Positions 10,632-22,932 of a stretch of 64,000 bases of DNA are shown in pieces. Both the position numbers and the translations under genes were made by a program. The stretch is from Takakia lepidozioides (lineage: Eukaryota; Streptophyta; Takakiopsida; Takakiales; Takakiaceae), in contig CM060733.1 in the NCBI GenBank assembly GCA_030704615.1, positions 25,916,001 through 25,980,000 of the forward strand, read 5' to 3'. The notes below the pieces were generated by a model. It ran no database searches, was not told the DNA's origin, and saw nothing but the letters and a program-made list of their open reading frames with translations. The first letter of the stretch is position 1. Each line of letters starts with the position of its first letter.

Positions 10632-11730
10632 CACAAGGGCAATTACAGCTGCAGAATTTGATGCTCCGTTCATGGTGCATTTGGCGCCGCGTATATGCCC
10701 TCCTAAAGGGCTAATTTCTGAAATGATATAGCCCATGATCCTAGTAGTACTGCAATTCGTGGGTATTCCAATATTGGGTAGCCTGTTCGTACTGCCTCGT
10801 GTCCAGATATGTCTTGGTGAGAAACTTGCTGGACATCCTGAATTCCCACCATGAATTGACCATTTTAATTACCTCTAGACTATTACTCCTGTACATTACA
10901 TACTAAAATCTGATGCAGGCTACCAATCGGACCTTCTGGTGCACATAGTTGGAGCTTTCGAAATCTGCTTAAGGCGAAACCGAGCAAGTCAATGATCTTG
11001 TCAGGATGTGCTCTACTCTCACATAACATTGCCATGTGAGCTGTGACTGGACTCTTGCAACCGCGTAGACCGTCCATCTCTAACTTATTTGTGCTCCTCT
11101 TTTTCACGCTTTAGCCCCTAAAACTACTGTCGCTGGGGTGGGGCAGTTCGGAGTTGCACACAGCATGATAGTTCTTAGAATACCTCCTGCAAGCGCTCGG
11201 GGATGACGGATGGAGGCGGAGGTGAGCTCCGCGTTCTGCGGTGTGAGAGTCCAACGGTCACTACGTCTCTCTCAATCGACGAGCTCAGGGCTGGCCCCTG
11301 GGATCGATTCGCCATCGGAATCAAGGAGCTAAGGGAAGTATTATGTTTGCAGTTCATTAACCAGCCCTTCGAAGGGCATCCCTTGCATTTCATTGATCGC
11401 GTTTTTTAAAATTTCTTTCATGTTCATTTCCTCTTCATCCTTGTATCGACCTCTCTGTGCACCATACCTCATTCAATGGAAGGGCGGCTCCTACGTACTA
11501 ACAGCCGTCAATCTTAAAACTTCCCACGAGACATACCGCCAGACAGCCGATTGCAATGATAAACCTGCAAATCTCTAAAAGCCCAGCTGCTTAGGCGGCC
11601 TAACTCCCGCGCCCTTCTCCTCACAACTCCCTCACTTTACCTCCTCAGCTCCTTGGCTAACTATCCTTACACTACCTGGCTATCCTTCCCGATATCCACC
11701 CCTTCTCGTCGCCATCTGTTCGCAGCTAGT
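10632..11730 (+). other. 3' UTR and intergenic sequence downstream of the CCCH gene
   Basis: No gene recognised. The first few hundred bases are plausibly 3' UTR. Short open frames here lack family motifs. Confidence 0.3.
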
Positions 11731-11971
11731 CATGAATCACTTTAGCAACTCGCAATTCCACCCGCCCGGTCAGAATCGCACCAGAGGATAATTCAGGGGA
11801 CCGCCTCGCTCGCAGTACGAACTAATAAGGGCTCAAGCATCCTCAGGTACTGGATACTTCCTGGCCCACCAGGCCCGGACGTTTACAGGCAGCGACCCCT
11901 TGCTTACGCGGATCTCAGCTCCCAGTGGACCCCCGCCTCGGCCCAGCTACCAAGCTCCCCCCCTGCCTCGT
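11731..11971 (+). pseudogene. Short proline-rich reading frame with one in-frame stop
   Basis: From ATG 11731 a frame of 80 codons runs to a TGA at about 11969-11971, with a single internal TAA after ...PGQNRTRG. The residues after the stop (FRGPPRSQYE..., SAPSGPPPRPSYQAPP) are proline/arginine-rich, like N-terminal tails of transposon-encoded proteins. No family is recognised. It may be chance. Confidence 0.25.
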
Positions 11972-12239
11972 GAATCGTGAATCTTGGTGTGCCAGGTGCC
12001 CAAGAACACTATATTTTTTTTTCACACAATTCCATGGAGAATGCAAAAAATTATTCAGATTTTCTTAAACCCAAAAGCCCGAAACGGGCTACTGGGCGTT
12101 TAAGGGTTAAGAGCCGTCAGATCGGGAGTCGGCCGCTCGGCTCACACGGAGACACTTTGCTCACAAAAAGCGGACGAGAAGTACAAAGCTTTTGAGATGG
12201 GTAGAAGGGGGTTTCGGGTGGGAGAGGGAGTCAAGCCTC

Positions 12240-12599
12240 CTTCCTCTTGCATTGGGTATTTTGGCCAAAATATTAAGCAATATCCCATCAATTTTCTCTT
12301 TTACCATAGATTGTTTCTTTTGTTTTGTATTGAAAAACATCATAGTTTTAAAAACCATTAAATTGTATATTGATTTAAATAATTATCCATATCTGGAAAC
12401 TATCCATACCCTCAGGGTATATTTTGGCATATATATCCTTACTTGGGGGTTATATAGAAATCTGAAAAGTTAATTTACCCATACCTGGAGGATAAATAAA
12501 ATTTTCAATTTATCCATATTCGGAGGGTAAATGATTTGACAAAAATAATTTATTTATACCCTAAGGGTATATTGAAATCAATATACTCACCCAACACTG
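12240..12599. mobile_element. hAT-like non-autonomous remnant with one recognisable end
   Basis: The right end reads cccaacactg (12590-12599), matching the hAT terminus seen at 5121-5130. Upstream lie repeated 'accctaagggta', 'cctcagggta' and 'ggagggtaaat' words, as in the element at 44110-44921. I could not find the left terminus or a target duplication, so it is either truncated or strongly diverged. Confidence 0.45.
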
Positions 12600-13546
12600 G
12601 TTTACGCGCCAAGACCAAGGAAATGACATGGCTACCTACTTATGGCGCCAATCTCTTGGGCCCAGCCCAACAAATATAAGAGCCGGTTCTATGGGCAGCT
12701 GCAAATGAATCGCCCCAGGATTAGTGAGGCGCTATTGGTCCAAATAGCACGCCAGGTCGCAGCAGGAGCCGTTGTGCTTTGACCCCCGTGCTTTGACTAG
12801 TGTATTCTTGGCCAAAATGGCCTGATTTTTGCTTTGACAGGTGCAGCACGTCACGCAGATGAAAAGCTCTGTCCGCCAGCCTCGTCCGTTTCCAACCCCT
12901 CACCCAAATTTCAGAAAAACAAAAAATTTCGTGTGAAAACTTGACACATGTCCAAAAAAAATGGGCCCGACCCGCAACGGTGGGGTTTTCGCAGATCTGG
13001 TGTGACTGGCCCCAAATTTGGCATGCAGGGGCAGGGGGTAGGTGGGGAGAGATTGTCCGGTCAATTCTCCAAAATTGTAAAAAAATAAAGGATTTCGTGG
13101 AAGGGGTCTGGTTTATCGTGGAAAGTCAAACATGCCTGGGGTGTTTAGGGGTTAACGGCGCCCCTGACTGACACCTGTCTTTTCCTACAGCGAATACATT
13201 GATTTCCATACAAACTTAAGTTAAATTTTAGGGGAGGGAATGATTCTTGATATTTTCATCCAAAACTTATATTAATTGTCCATCTGCTATGTCATGGGCC
13301 CACAGCAATTGGTGCCAAAGACTTCTAGGCGGGTGAATGGAAAGGTGTCCATGGAACCACCCCTCATTTTTAAGGAGCGATTCCCTCCTGGGGCGCTTGC
13401 TTGGGGGGAGTTTGGGGCTGCCCATGGAACCTGGCCCTAATGCTCCTAGGATGGAGACCCAACTCTTTTCCTTGGGCCCAAGAAACCTACCATTAAGATA
13501 TAATTTTTTAAGCCTATCACAGCCGTAGGATTGAAACAAATCATAG
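12600..13546. other. Non-coding sequence between transposon remnants
   Basis: No recognised genes. Several short direct word repeats are present. It could include the left flank of the possible Harbinger element. Confidence 0.25.
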
Positions 13547-14134
13547 ATGGTGTTCAACCAAGATTGCTACAATGCCATTGAGGCATTCCAAGGTGAAAGA
13601 GCTATCAATGCTCCTTTACATGTGAGAGACTCGCAAGCACCAGGAGATTCAGTTTATGTGCAACCGAGAGAAGCAGAGGAACAACACGTCCCTATCCCTG
13701 CACAGTCAAATCAATCCTTCATGGCAGACCTCATTGGAAAAGATTTTGTTCCTGAGCCAAGCACTGAGGTAATCCGAGAAGTTCGGCCGAATGTGGTTAT
13801 TCTTGATGACCTCTTGTAGTCTGTTCATGGTCAAGTACCTCCGATCATTAACCTCGACGAGTATGGTCCTGAATTCAACACCCCTGTGAGAGGCAATGTT
13901 CCGGGTGCAAATGGCACTACTCCTGGGAGTACAAGGGTAAGACGCAAGAGATCATTTGTTTTTATGCCGGTGATTGAAGCAACCGATAAACATAGCAAAG
14001 TTATCGTGGATGCCATGGACCGACTCACTTCTACACAAGTAGATATTGACACGAACAGAACCTTTCATAGGAGAAAACAGCAAAGGAACATCTCGAATAT
14101 ATCAAAAGAAGAGACAAGAAGGCCTATAGAATGA
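13547..14134 (+). pseudogene. Broken 195-codon frame, possible PIF/Harbinger ORF1 (Myb/SANT-like) C-terminal part
   Basis: One reading frame runs from ATG 13547 to the stop at 14132-14134 with a single internal TAG at 13817-13819; both halves are in the same frame. It begins MVFNQDCYNAIEAF, has an acidic/polar middle and a basic patch RVRRKRS, and ends with a helical, charged tail (KHSKVIVDAMDRLTSTQVD). This layout resembles the C-terminal part of the Myb/SANT-like partner protein of plant PIF/Harbinger elements. A transposase of that superfamily lies 1.8 kb away in convergent orientation. The family assignment is inference. An acceptor-like tcatag precedes the ATG, so an upstream exon is possible. 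Confidence 0.35.
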
Positions 14135-15902
14135 GTAAAAATATGGTCAGCGTGCTGTCCAATATCAGCAGAGCCATGTGTCATGCCTTCATCAAAGATC
14201 AAACGAAGATGCCTCCCCCAATCAACCTTTTTGAATCTAGCTCCGAAGACAATTAGGATATGTCAAATGGAAAGGACTAGCAATTCAAGTGAAGGAAAAT
14301 TTCAACTGAAGACTATTCTATTGCAGGCAAATTCCAGGCCTCAATTGAAGACAAACTGAAGACTCAACCAGAAACAGTTCCAATCATCTGTAGTCTTTAC
14401 CATTCGAATAGAATTGTATAGATAATGTAGTATCCATTTGAACATTGACAAGGTTGTATAGATTGTAATGTTGAGAATAAGGAGTCAAGATACCAGTTGC
14501 TAGATGAGGATCGACCTCTACAAACCCTTTTTAGAGAGATCCCATTTTCAGTCTTTTTCCTGTGCAAAACTTTCAGCCCATAACTGTAGGACTTTGTTCA
14601 TGCCTTCTTCTCTTTGCAGTGGGAACGGCACCTTTGCAATAGGGTTTTCTTTGGCTTCAAGCATGCTGTTGGTCAATCAATTTGGGGCTCTGCTCGAGCT
14701 ATGGGGGAAAATGAATATGACCTGTACTGAGCCTTGGTTTGGTGAGGGGTAGTACCTTGTTGTATGCCTCAGATCTGCTACATTGATCTCAAGTCTGAAG
14801 CTAAACTTTGAAGCTCAATTGTGAAGCTCAATTTTGAAAACCCAAATTTGAATCTCATTTCTGCATCTCATTTCTGGACCTGGTGCAACTTCTTCTCTCA
14901 GATGTCCCTACTCCTGATAAAACTGATCCAGCTTGGCACTGCTTAGGAATGTCTTTACATCTTGTGAAAATTGGAGTCCATGTTTGCCTGTAATTTACTG
15001 CCTAGTATTGCTGTTACTCCAGCTTGATTTGAGGACACTTTCTATTGGCAATTAATCAAAGTTCAGTCACATTCCTATATGGCCATGAATTGTACTTGCC
15101 AAAGTGTCTCTTGTGCTAGGCCCTAACACAAGTAATAGGGGTGGTTCTGGTCATGTCTATGTCATGTAGCTGTAGCATGTACAATCGGACCTGAATAATT
15201 AAGCCCTCTCTTCAGGTCAATGAGCATCATCCATTTTCTGAAATGTATGTCATTAATTTGATGTGTGTGATAGGTCATATAACAGTCCGTGGAAATGCCA
15301 ACAAAATCCAGCTGGTGAACCCCCAGTGCAATCCTTGTACCAAGTCGAGGTAAACCAGGTGATACTTGTTGTGTTTGAGCAGGTGGGGTTCTCCCAATCC
15401 CATTTGTCTCACCTCATCTCCAAGTGGAAGGCAACGTTGGTTGACACTTCTGAAGAAGTTCAAGTCAATAATAATGGAAGGAAGGATTCAGGGGCCATGA
15501 ATCGCCTTCAATGGAAAATTCATGACATGCTACAAAGATCCTTTGCTTGCCAAGCTTGATCAAGCACAAAAGTGCAACTGTTTTTCAAGAACCACTATGG
15601 CCCTCTACCATACTCTAATGCAAGCATTGAGATTTACCATATTCTATAAAGGGTAGTGAAAGGCTGTGATTATCAAACATTGTCTGGATTATTCTTGAAA
15701 CGGTTATTGTTTCAATATCGGTGTTCACCAATGTTTACTTCATGTCTGTAATAAAGCAATGAAGAGTTTGCTACGCCACTTTCTATAGCGAAAAGTAGGG
15801 ATTGTAATGCTCGAGCAACAAAGCCATTGCTATTTGGACTGTTAATGGAAGTACCGCCCTCTGCCTCCGATTTGGCAGCTGCGAGTTCTCTAGATATGTC
15901 TA
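14135..15902. other. Non-coding interval between the two putative Harbinger ORFs
   Basis: No gene recognised. If the two flanking frames belong to one transposon, this is its internal spacer. Confidence 0.25.
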
Positions 15903-16712
15903 TCATTGAGGTACAATTCTGCGTGGTCTTCTGTTCCTTAGATATGTCTCTAGGATAATTCGTTGGGCAGCTTGCACATGTTGTACATCATTGTCGTTCA
16001 CATTTACTTCAGCTACCACATGATTCTGACGTCTTATATCTGCCTCTTGATCCTGGTGATCCTCTCGTTCCAATTGGACCATTAAGGCATCGACATCTAC
16101 ATCTCTCCCATCTAAAATGAGATTGTAGAGCATACAACAGCACATAACGACATTTGGAAGGAACAATATGTTGAGGTTACTCTTCAACAACAGTTCCTTA
16201 AATGTCTTCTTCAAAATCCCGAATGCCTACTCCACCAAGACCCTCCCCCTGCAGAGATGTCGATTGTATAAGGCTTCCAAAACTGTATGGCTAATATTTA
16301 CACCTCGTTTGTGGGGGATTAACAACCAAGCCAATAACGGATAGCCCTTATCCCCAATGAGATAAGGGCGAATGCCATCTTGGGATCCAGAACGCTCAGG
16401 GGTGAAGAGACCATCATAGGTCGCCTTTTGATAGAGAGTGGATAGCCGCAATATTCTAGAATCGTTCATAGAACCCGACATGCCTACAAATACATCACGA
16501 AAGCGCCTCTCATGGTCAACAACTACTTGGAGTTGTAAGCTATGTCCTTTGGATTTATAGGAAAAATAATCAGCAGCAAATGGTAGTCGATCATACCATG
16601 AACAGAAGGAAGGCCACAATAGTCCTTGAACCCTGTCATTACTCGTTCCAAATCATCCCCCTGAGGCCATCGAATTTGGCTCTTGAAGACTATGTTCACT
16701 ATAGCAAATGGG
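15903..16712 (-). pseudogene. PIF/Harbinger (HARBI1-like) DDE transposase, broken
   Basis: The minus strand encodes HARBI1-type nuclease motifs in order: IRWPQGDDLERVM and CGLPSVHGMIDYH (first catalytic Asp region, 16.55-16.68 kb); then, after a frameshift near 16.56 kb, VVVDHERRFRDVFVGMSGSM and NDSRIL; YLIGDKGYPLLAWLLIP (second Asp); and RGRVLVE followed by an in-frame TAG and AFGILKKTF (the catalytic Glu block, stop just before 16227). The C-terminal tail ends at 15903. The N-terminal helix-turn-helix part is missing: upstream sequence changes abruptly at about 16713 into the GC-rich palindrome array. With a frameshift, a stop and a truncation it cannot make an active enzyme. Confidence 0.82.
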
Positions 16713-16716
16713 ACGG

Positions 16717-17655
16717 GTTTGCGACGCCAGCCGCGCCCCCACACCCCGCGTGGCGCTGAGCCCGCGACGCCGAGCCCGCGGTGCTTTTTTTGCGACGCCG
16801 CGTCGCAAGGTGGCATGAAGGGGGAAAGAGGGCCCTCGTTGCGACGGATTTTTTTATCTTGCGACGCCCCGGCGTCGCAAAAGCATTACTGAGGGTGCCC
16901 CAGCGCCTCCGCGTCGCCAGGGCGTCGCAACAGCATCACCACAGTGGGAGTTTGTTTTTTTTTTTTTTTTTTTTTTGGGCTTTGCGGCTTTCAACTTCAC
17001 AAAAGCGTCGCTGGGGGCGCCCCGCGCTGGGACGCTAGGGGGTCGCCACAGGGGGTCGCAATGGTATTGTAGTCAGCTTAGGTCATCACAAGAACGTCGC
17101 TTGGGGCACCTAGCGGTGGGGGGTGGGGGGTGCAACAACGGCGACGACGCTGGGCTGGGGCTGGGGCTTGGCACTAAGGCTGTAGAGGTTGCAACTCTCG
17201 ACGTCACAAGAGGGACCCCCTTAGAAGGAACTTGAAGGAAATCTTTATATGTATATATATATATTTAGATTGCTTTTGTGATACATAAATGTAGCGTAGG
17301 TGTGTTGGTTAGTCTGTAGTGTCTTTAAAATGTTATAAGGTGGAGGTCTTAGGTTCAAGTATGCATTGCATGATATATGTAGAACAATGAATATATCGTC
17401 ATTAGACAGAACCGGAGTCAATGGTCAACAAGTTTTTGAAATCCAAATTTCCCGCCTAAATTCAAATGTACCCCCTTAAATTGCGACATCCGGGCGTCGC
17501 ACTTTGCGACCCCCAGACGGTGCTAAATCTGCATTGCAGAGTATATTATATATATTTTGCGACGCCCGGGTGTCGCAAATCGCGGTTTCGCTTTTTTGCG
17601 ACTCCCATTGGTCGCAAATTTGTGACGTTTTTTTGGCGACGCCCGGACGTCGCAA
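16717..17655. repeat. GCGACGCC/GGCGTCGC palindrome array 2
   Basis: Palindromes resembling TTGCGACGCC(C/G)GGCGTCGCAA recur at 16790-16808, 16859-16880, 17481-17500, 17557-17578, 17596-17617 and 17634-17655. Further half or degenerate copies lie at about 16720, 16764, 16839, 16911-16930, 17004, 17051, 17095 and 17140. A 22-base poly-T run lies near 16956-16977. The array abuts the truncated N-terminus of the Harbinger transposase and resembles cluster 1 at 4.1-5.8 kb. Non-coding; function unknown. Confidence 0.78.
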
Positions 17656-18290
17656 ATTTGGTTCTTCGGCCTTTTCAACATTCACTCGCACACCCATAAA
17701 CCCATATTGCGTCTCACTCTTCCAATGGAGATCCTTCCTGTTGAAGGGTCCTGGTTTTGCTGTTTGCAAACATTGTCGAAGAGGCCGTATAAGCGGGCTT
17801 TCCGTGATCAGTATATCATCGGGTTTTGCTTCCACGTCCATGCCATATACAATACAAAGGATACGCTTCTGAACATGCAAGAAACGCGCCGCAGTACAAG
17901 ACACGATCGACAACGTGCCAGGAGAACAGTGCGCATGTTCGCGGCTGCTGGCAAGTGGCAGGCGGCAGGGATGCAGGTTTGAATTGCAGCCCTAAAAATG
18001 GAGGGCTCGGATGGGTTATGGGAATGGACGGTGGCGATCCTGCGCCGTCAGCGGACTGGCGGGCAGACTGGCGGACTGGCAGACTGGAGGGCAGCGGACC
18101 CATGGGCGGGGGACTGGCCGCGCGGCGGACGGGGGCGCGGGCGCGGTTGCTGCAGCCGCGCCCGCGGCTGGGCGACCGCACGCAGCGGCGGGCGGGCGGG
18201 GTGCTGGGGAGCCGGGCGTCCGTGCGCGGGGCCCACCGGCCACATCGCGCGTGCCCATTGAAGACCCTATTATCTTAAAATGAGAGGCCT
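17656..18290. other. GC-rich stretch without a supported gene
   Basis: Positions 18040-18250 are extremely GC-rich with tandem 'actggcgg'/'gactggc' and 'gcggg' words, which opens long overlapping frames on both strands. None shows a known domain, so I read them as composition artefacts. Confidence 0.3.
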
Positions 18291-19575
18291 TTAGCAATGG
18301 CTATGTCATTTTTGATGATTTGCTTGTCCAAGCCATACCATACCTCCAATCTGAGTCTATATGAGAATTCTCATTGAAGTTCTACTTGTGGTTTTCCTCC
18401 CATTGCACCCTGGCATTTCCCTTTGTAAATATGATGGAAAACTTACTAAGAGCAAGAGTGCCCCTAAAGAAGAAGAGAGGCCCCAAAAGTTTATCACACT
18501 TCCAGAGAAGAATGTTAGGACGTAGAAGCACCTTCTGCAAACTACATGGGAATGTAGTTAGGCTCCATGGGCTTTCACATTTTAATTCCAGAGGAGAATG
18601 TCAGACAAGTGTAGACAGTAAACAAAGAACTCGAACTTAAATTAGACTGGAAAGTTTGTCTACCGGTTTCTAATCGGAGGTCAACAGTGATTAAACAACA
18701 ACTGGCACAGCCAACACATCTGCTTCAAAGTAAGACAATGTATGTGTATCAATATTGTAAGAGAGGATATGGCACAAACTCGTCCAAAAAGTCTCAAAAA
18801 TTTGGAGGTGATGGACATGCCGGGCAACATGTGAAGTGAAAAATTGGAATCAATTGGCATGCATAAGATAGTAATTTTTTTTCTTCTTGTTTTGCAAAAT
18901 CTTTTGATGAGTAAGAAAAGCCTGCAGGCAACTTTTGATGATGCATCAAGGCACTGTTTTGTAGTATGCTACTGATAACCCTAAGGCCATCCACAGCTTC
19001 TCACTGTCTACTTAATCTTGACAGGATCACATCTTGCAGAGTTTATACGATTACCGCTTCTTTGAGCCTGTCTTCGACTGTTCACACAACAACAGCCACA
19101 TTAGACATTTCCTGTGTGTATTTGTGGTTGCAATCACCAGCAGTAAAACAAACTAGGGCTTCGCGATGCTCCACACCCTAACTGAGTGCAGATGGTTTTA
19201 TGGAGTAGTTTTTGTTCCCAAGTTGTTTAGTAGCCTCCGATATACAGCCACCTAATTCCTGAGAACATATTCAGCACAAGCAGCTTTCTGAACCAGACTC
19301 ATTGCAGCACCTTGAGCACCAGCCATCTTTGCAATTTTGGGGACTCAAGATTGCAGCCTCAGGCCAGAGGGTCCACCTGATCAGACCCCAGCTGAAATGC
19401 TCTTTGTCACATGGTAGATAGCGGCTGACTAGTTGGCAAATCATTCCTCAATGAGATTGTGGACTGCAAACATGCTTGGGAGTTGTCAGTGACAAATTCT
19501 CAAGCTGCAGGGGTTCCAAGTGAACCAGACATGCTTTAATCAAGTACAACAAAGGTCGAACACCATAGCACTGAC
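18291..19575. other. Gene-poor interval; possible second NFX remnant
   Basis: No intact gene. On the minus strand at about 19040-19165 a broken frame (EHREALVCFTAGDCNHK...) weakly resembles an NFX1-type zinc-finger unit and could be a decayed downstream part of the exon at 19576-19782. Confidence 0.25.
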
Positions 19576-19782
19576 CTCTTTCTTCAGGCTTCCACATCGA
19601 CAGGACTTGGTAAGGACAACACGGCAAGTATCATTACATGGCCCGAAATGGCAACGCTCTTGGCAGCAGTGGATGTTACAGGGGAGCACATTTTCCACTT
19701 TTTCGCACGTGGGCCCACACGTAGGCACAACCACATCACATGCAATTCCCTTATGTTCCACTTTGCCACATGGGGGGACATT
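19576..19782 (-). pseudogene. NFX1-type zinc-finger exon (NFXL-like fragment)
   Basis: A 69-codon minus-strand frame contains successive Cys/His units: PPCGKVEHKGIAC, VPTCGPTCEKV, LPCNIHCCQERCHFGPC and TKSCRCGSLKKE. This is the cysteine-rich pattern of NFX1-like (NFXL) transcription factors, which in plants act in stress and salicylate-related responses. It is 207 bp, divisible by three, and preceded by AG and followed by GTCAGT, so it can be an exon in phase 0. I cannot find convincing neighbouring exons on either side apart from a weak remnant near 19.1 kb. It is therefore more likely a gene fragment than a working gene. A long antisense open frame over it is a shadow. Confidence 0.5.
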
Positions 19783-22700
19783 CTTTCAAATTCAGATTGA
19801 ATTGATCTGGTCACTATTTACCAAGAACTTCACCTCCCAGATCATTGACATGAAACAAACCCTAACCTACTTTTCTCAGTGGAAAAGAGACATTAACAAT
19901 TTACTTGGTTTTGGTCCAGGAGTTTGTGGAGGAGGATCACCAATTGGGGGTCAACCCCATGGAAGGAGGCTTGACTGTAACAGGCCATCTCTCTGCAACA
20001 GTTTCCAAAGGTGCTTCCTAATATTGGTATCTGGCCGAACCACCACTTGCACATCTTTCGCAGCAATTGTCTTCCTCTGCAGGCCAACACAGTACATGAG
20101 TGGCACTCATTCCACAAAGGTAAACAGTAGACCACCAAGCTTGAGGTGGTTACATTGAAAACCATCTTGCACATAAGAATGTGTGTATGAGTCTTAATGA
20201 CACACATTCTATATATGTTGATTTGGAAGCCTTTAAATTACATAGCACCAAAGGAGTTGCATCACCATAGGACAGGACAGACCAAATACAAAGCAACATT
20301 ATTTGCAAGGGCAAAAAACTGAGACAAGGGTTAGAAAGGTGAGGATTGGTTCGGGAGTTTGTATGTTACTGCATAAGGACACAAACCTTTGCCTCCACTC
20401 CCTCCTTCCTATCTTATAATGTCCAATCATGCTAATCATTTCACATGCTGAAGCTACATTCTCCAGTGTAACCAGCATACACTTCCAATATGACTGGAAT
20501 CTGTCAGAAAGTGGAAAGCCTTGCTGTTCAATACCTTACACTGAGGGAGAGATCTGCGATGACAACAAGTGGGTATTTCACCAGTCAATTCTGCACCACA
20601 CTTCTGAATCCACAGCTTGAACCCTGAATTTTTTAGGTCCAACATGGACCTGCCAAAAACACCACTGTCGTTGTCTCATACTCCTCCAACAAGAAGCATG
20701 CAATCCTACCCAACAATAGCCCCACTCCCCAAGCATCATTATGTTCAGTTTCCCATGGTTGATATTGGATTCTCAACTTAAAAGATAAGTAAAGATGTGT
20801 TAACAACCTGTGAATAGTAACAGCTCCCATGCACGGTTCTGTGCATCCAGGTTGTGTAAGCAGCAATAAGCTGCAAACCAATCAACTAACAACCAAGGGA
20901 AACACTGAGCACAAGCGCTGTTCCTAGTAATAAATGGGTTACTCGACATATGCAAAAGTATTGGGTAACCATCTCAAAAGCCCAGCATCCAAGAAACATC
21001 CAGGGTTTCCACATAGCGAGAGAGAGAGAGAGAGAGACAGAGCTCACTTCAACGACTCAAAAACAGCTAACAACCTAACATACAAGGTCCCGGCAAGTGT
21101 GAATCACATCATTTATATATATCTCTCTCTCATTAGATATACTAGAGTATAATATAAGATATCAGAGTGAATATATATGAGCAGATTACACAGTATTGAG
21201 TAAGACCAAACAAGGCCACATTCATCTCCAGCCTAGGAGCCATGGAAAAGGGAAAGAGGTCCATGCTGACCTCAGTAATGTAGGAGTGCAGCAGATGTCA
21301 TCCTGGAGACCATTGAGCTATGCATTGGGTTCTCATTTGGAACCTCAAACGGAAGCTGCATTGACAGGTGCATAAAGTTGAGAGTTGTGAGGGCCCATTG
21401 TTGCTGAAGAGTGCAGAAAAATTCACTTGTGATGGCAGGTGTCTTGTGTGTCAATCTGGTCGAATTGTTGGTAGCAAGGGTCCTTATGTTGGCACGCATT
21501 GTGAGGATGCCTGCTAGAGTAGTGAGCCTTCATCCCATGGAGAAGATCACATCGGACTGTACTTGCAGGCAACTCCTGGGTAGGGGTACAGCCGTGTCAG
21601 CAGTATGGCTAAGCAACTCCTCTGTAAATAGAAATTGAGAACTTCTCGTGAATCAGTGAAGTGTTTCACAGTAGGTAGAGGAAGAAGGGAGTCAATCTAC
21701 ATGTCATGGACATGCTTCAAAAACCCAATTCAGGTGAGTTTGGGGGTTTTGTCACCTTTTTAGTATACAGTCTGGCGTGGAGTCTGGAGAGCAGGAACCT
21801 AGATCCCCCAGGAGATAAACTGAGCATCAAGTTCCTGACAAACTAGCCAGAAGAAATGTGGTCTCACTTACACATGGCGGGAGATGATCAGCAAAGGTGT
21901 GGGTGGCAGTCATGACGCTTTAAAAACCATCGGCAGGGAGGGGTGTCCATCGATGTTACGCCCACTGTCATTTCACAACACCTATGCTAGCTTTAGCAGC
22001 TCGTGAAATAGGCGCTGCAGGAACATGCTAGCATGTTCAACACGCGGCAGACCTGCAACTTCATGAATAGATCGAACATTCTTAGAAGTTTGTCTACATT
22101 TCTGGCATCTGCAAAGCCATCCAACCGTTGAAGGGCCGATTTGGCCATATAATTTTATGTTGGCAAAATTATCTCATTAATCGCTCATCACAAGGTTGAG
22201 AGCATCGATCTGAGACTGATCTCTTTTTCTGTAAAATTTAGACCCGTAGGCGAGATAAGTTTACACCCAGCCCATTGAAGCACAGGCACGGCACTAGGAT
22301 GATGGAAAGCAAAATCAAAACATTACGGGAGATGATGCTGAGGAGATAACAGAAATGCTTAGGACAAGTGTTCTACATTTCCAGACACGAGTCTCCGGAA
22401 GACGACGTTACGAGAATTGTGGATTCCAGCTTCGTCTCGTTTTCTTCTCTGGATGGCAGCGTGCACGGCCATGAGGATGGCAGTACTCAATGCGTTGTCT
22501 TCTTTGTGCGGTGAAGGGGCAGGAAGCCTCACATCATGGAGCAGATTATCTGGCCAGGCTCTGGAGCAGAAATGGGCATCCAGCTGGGCAATCCCGGGTC
22601 GGCCACTCTTGCCTCCCGAGCCTGGCGGGATGGGGAAGAAAGGTGTGGAAATGTACCTGTTTTTTTTTGGGTTATCTGTGTGAGTGGGAGCGATCCAGAC

Positions 22701-22892
22701 TCCGTATTTTCCTTGACCCATCCCAGCAGAAAATACACCCGTTGAGGTTTATAGTCATGCTGGGCTGGAGAGGAACGTTCCTTTTTCAACTCCTTATCTC
22801 CTGAAATGTAGGAAATTCCCGATGTCTCCATCATTGCTTGAGAGAGAGATTGTACTCATAAGACGTTGTTTGCCTTGTGTCATCATTGCTTG

Positions 22893-22901
22893 AGAGAGAG
22901 C

Positions 22902-22932
<31 letters not shown>
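22893..22932. repeat. (GA)n microsatellite
   Basis: An almost pure GA dinucleotide tract with two GC interruptions. It follows an about 40-bp sequence (ttgagagagagattgtactcataagacg...) that is echoed in the tandem duplication at 25.5 kb. Confidence 0.9.

Noticed and set aside
12719-13171. Small open frames on both strands
   Set aside because: Too short, no motifs, not conserved with any element copy here.
17826-18297. Long overlapping open frames on both strands
   Set aside because: Extreme GC content and short tandem words keep frames open by composition; no domain or splice context.
19520-20158. A 212-residue plus-strand protein
   Set aside because: It is antisense to the NFX1-type zinc-finger exon and has no family motif of its own.
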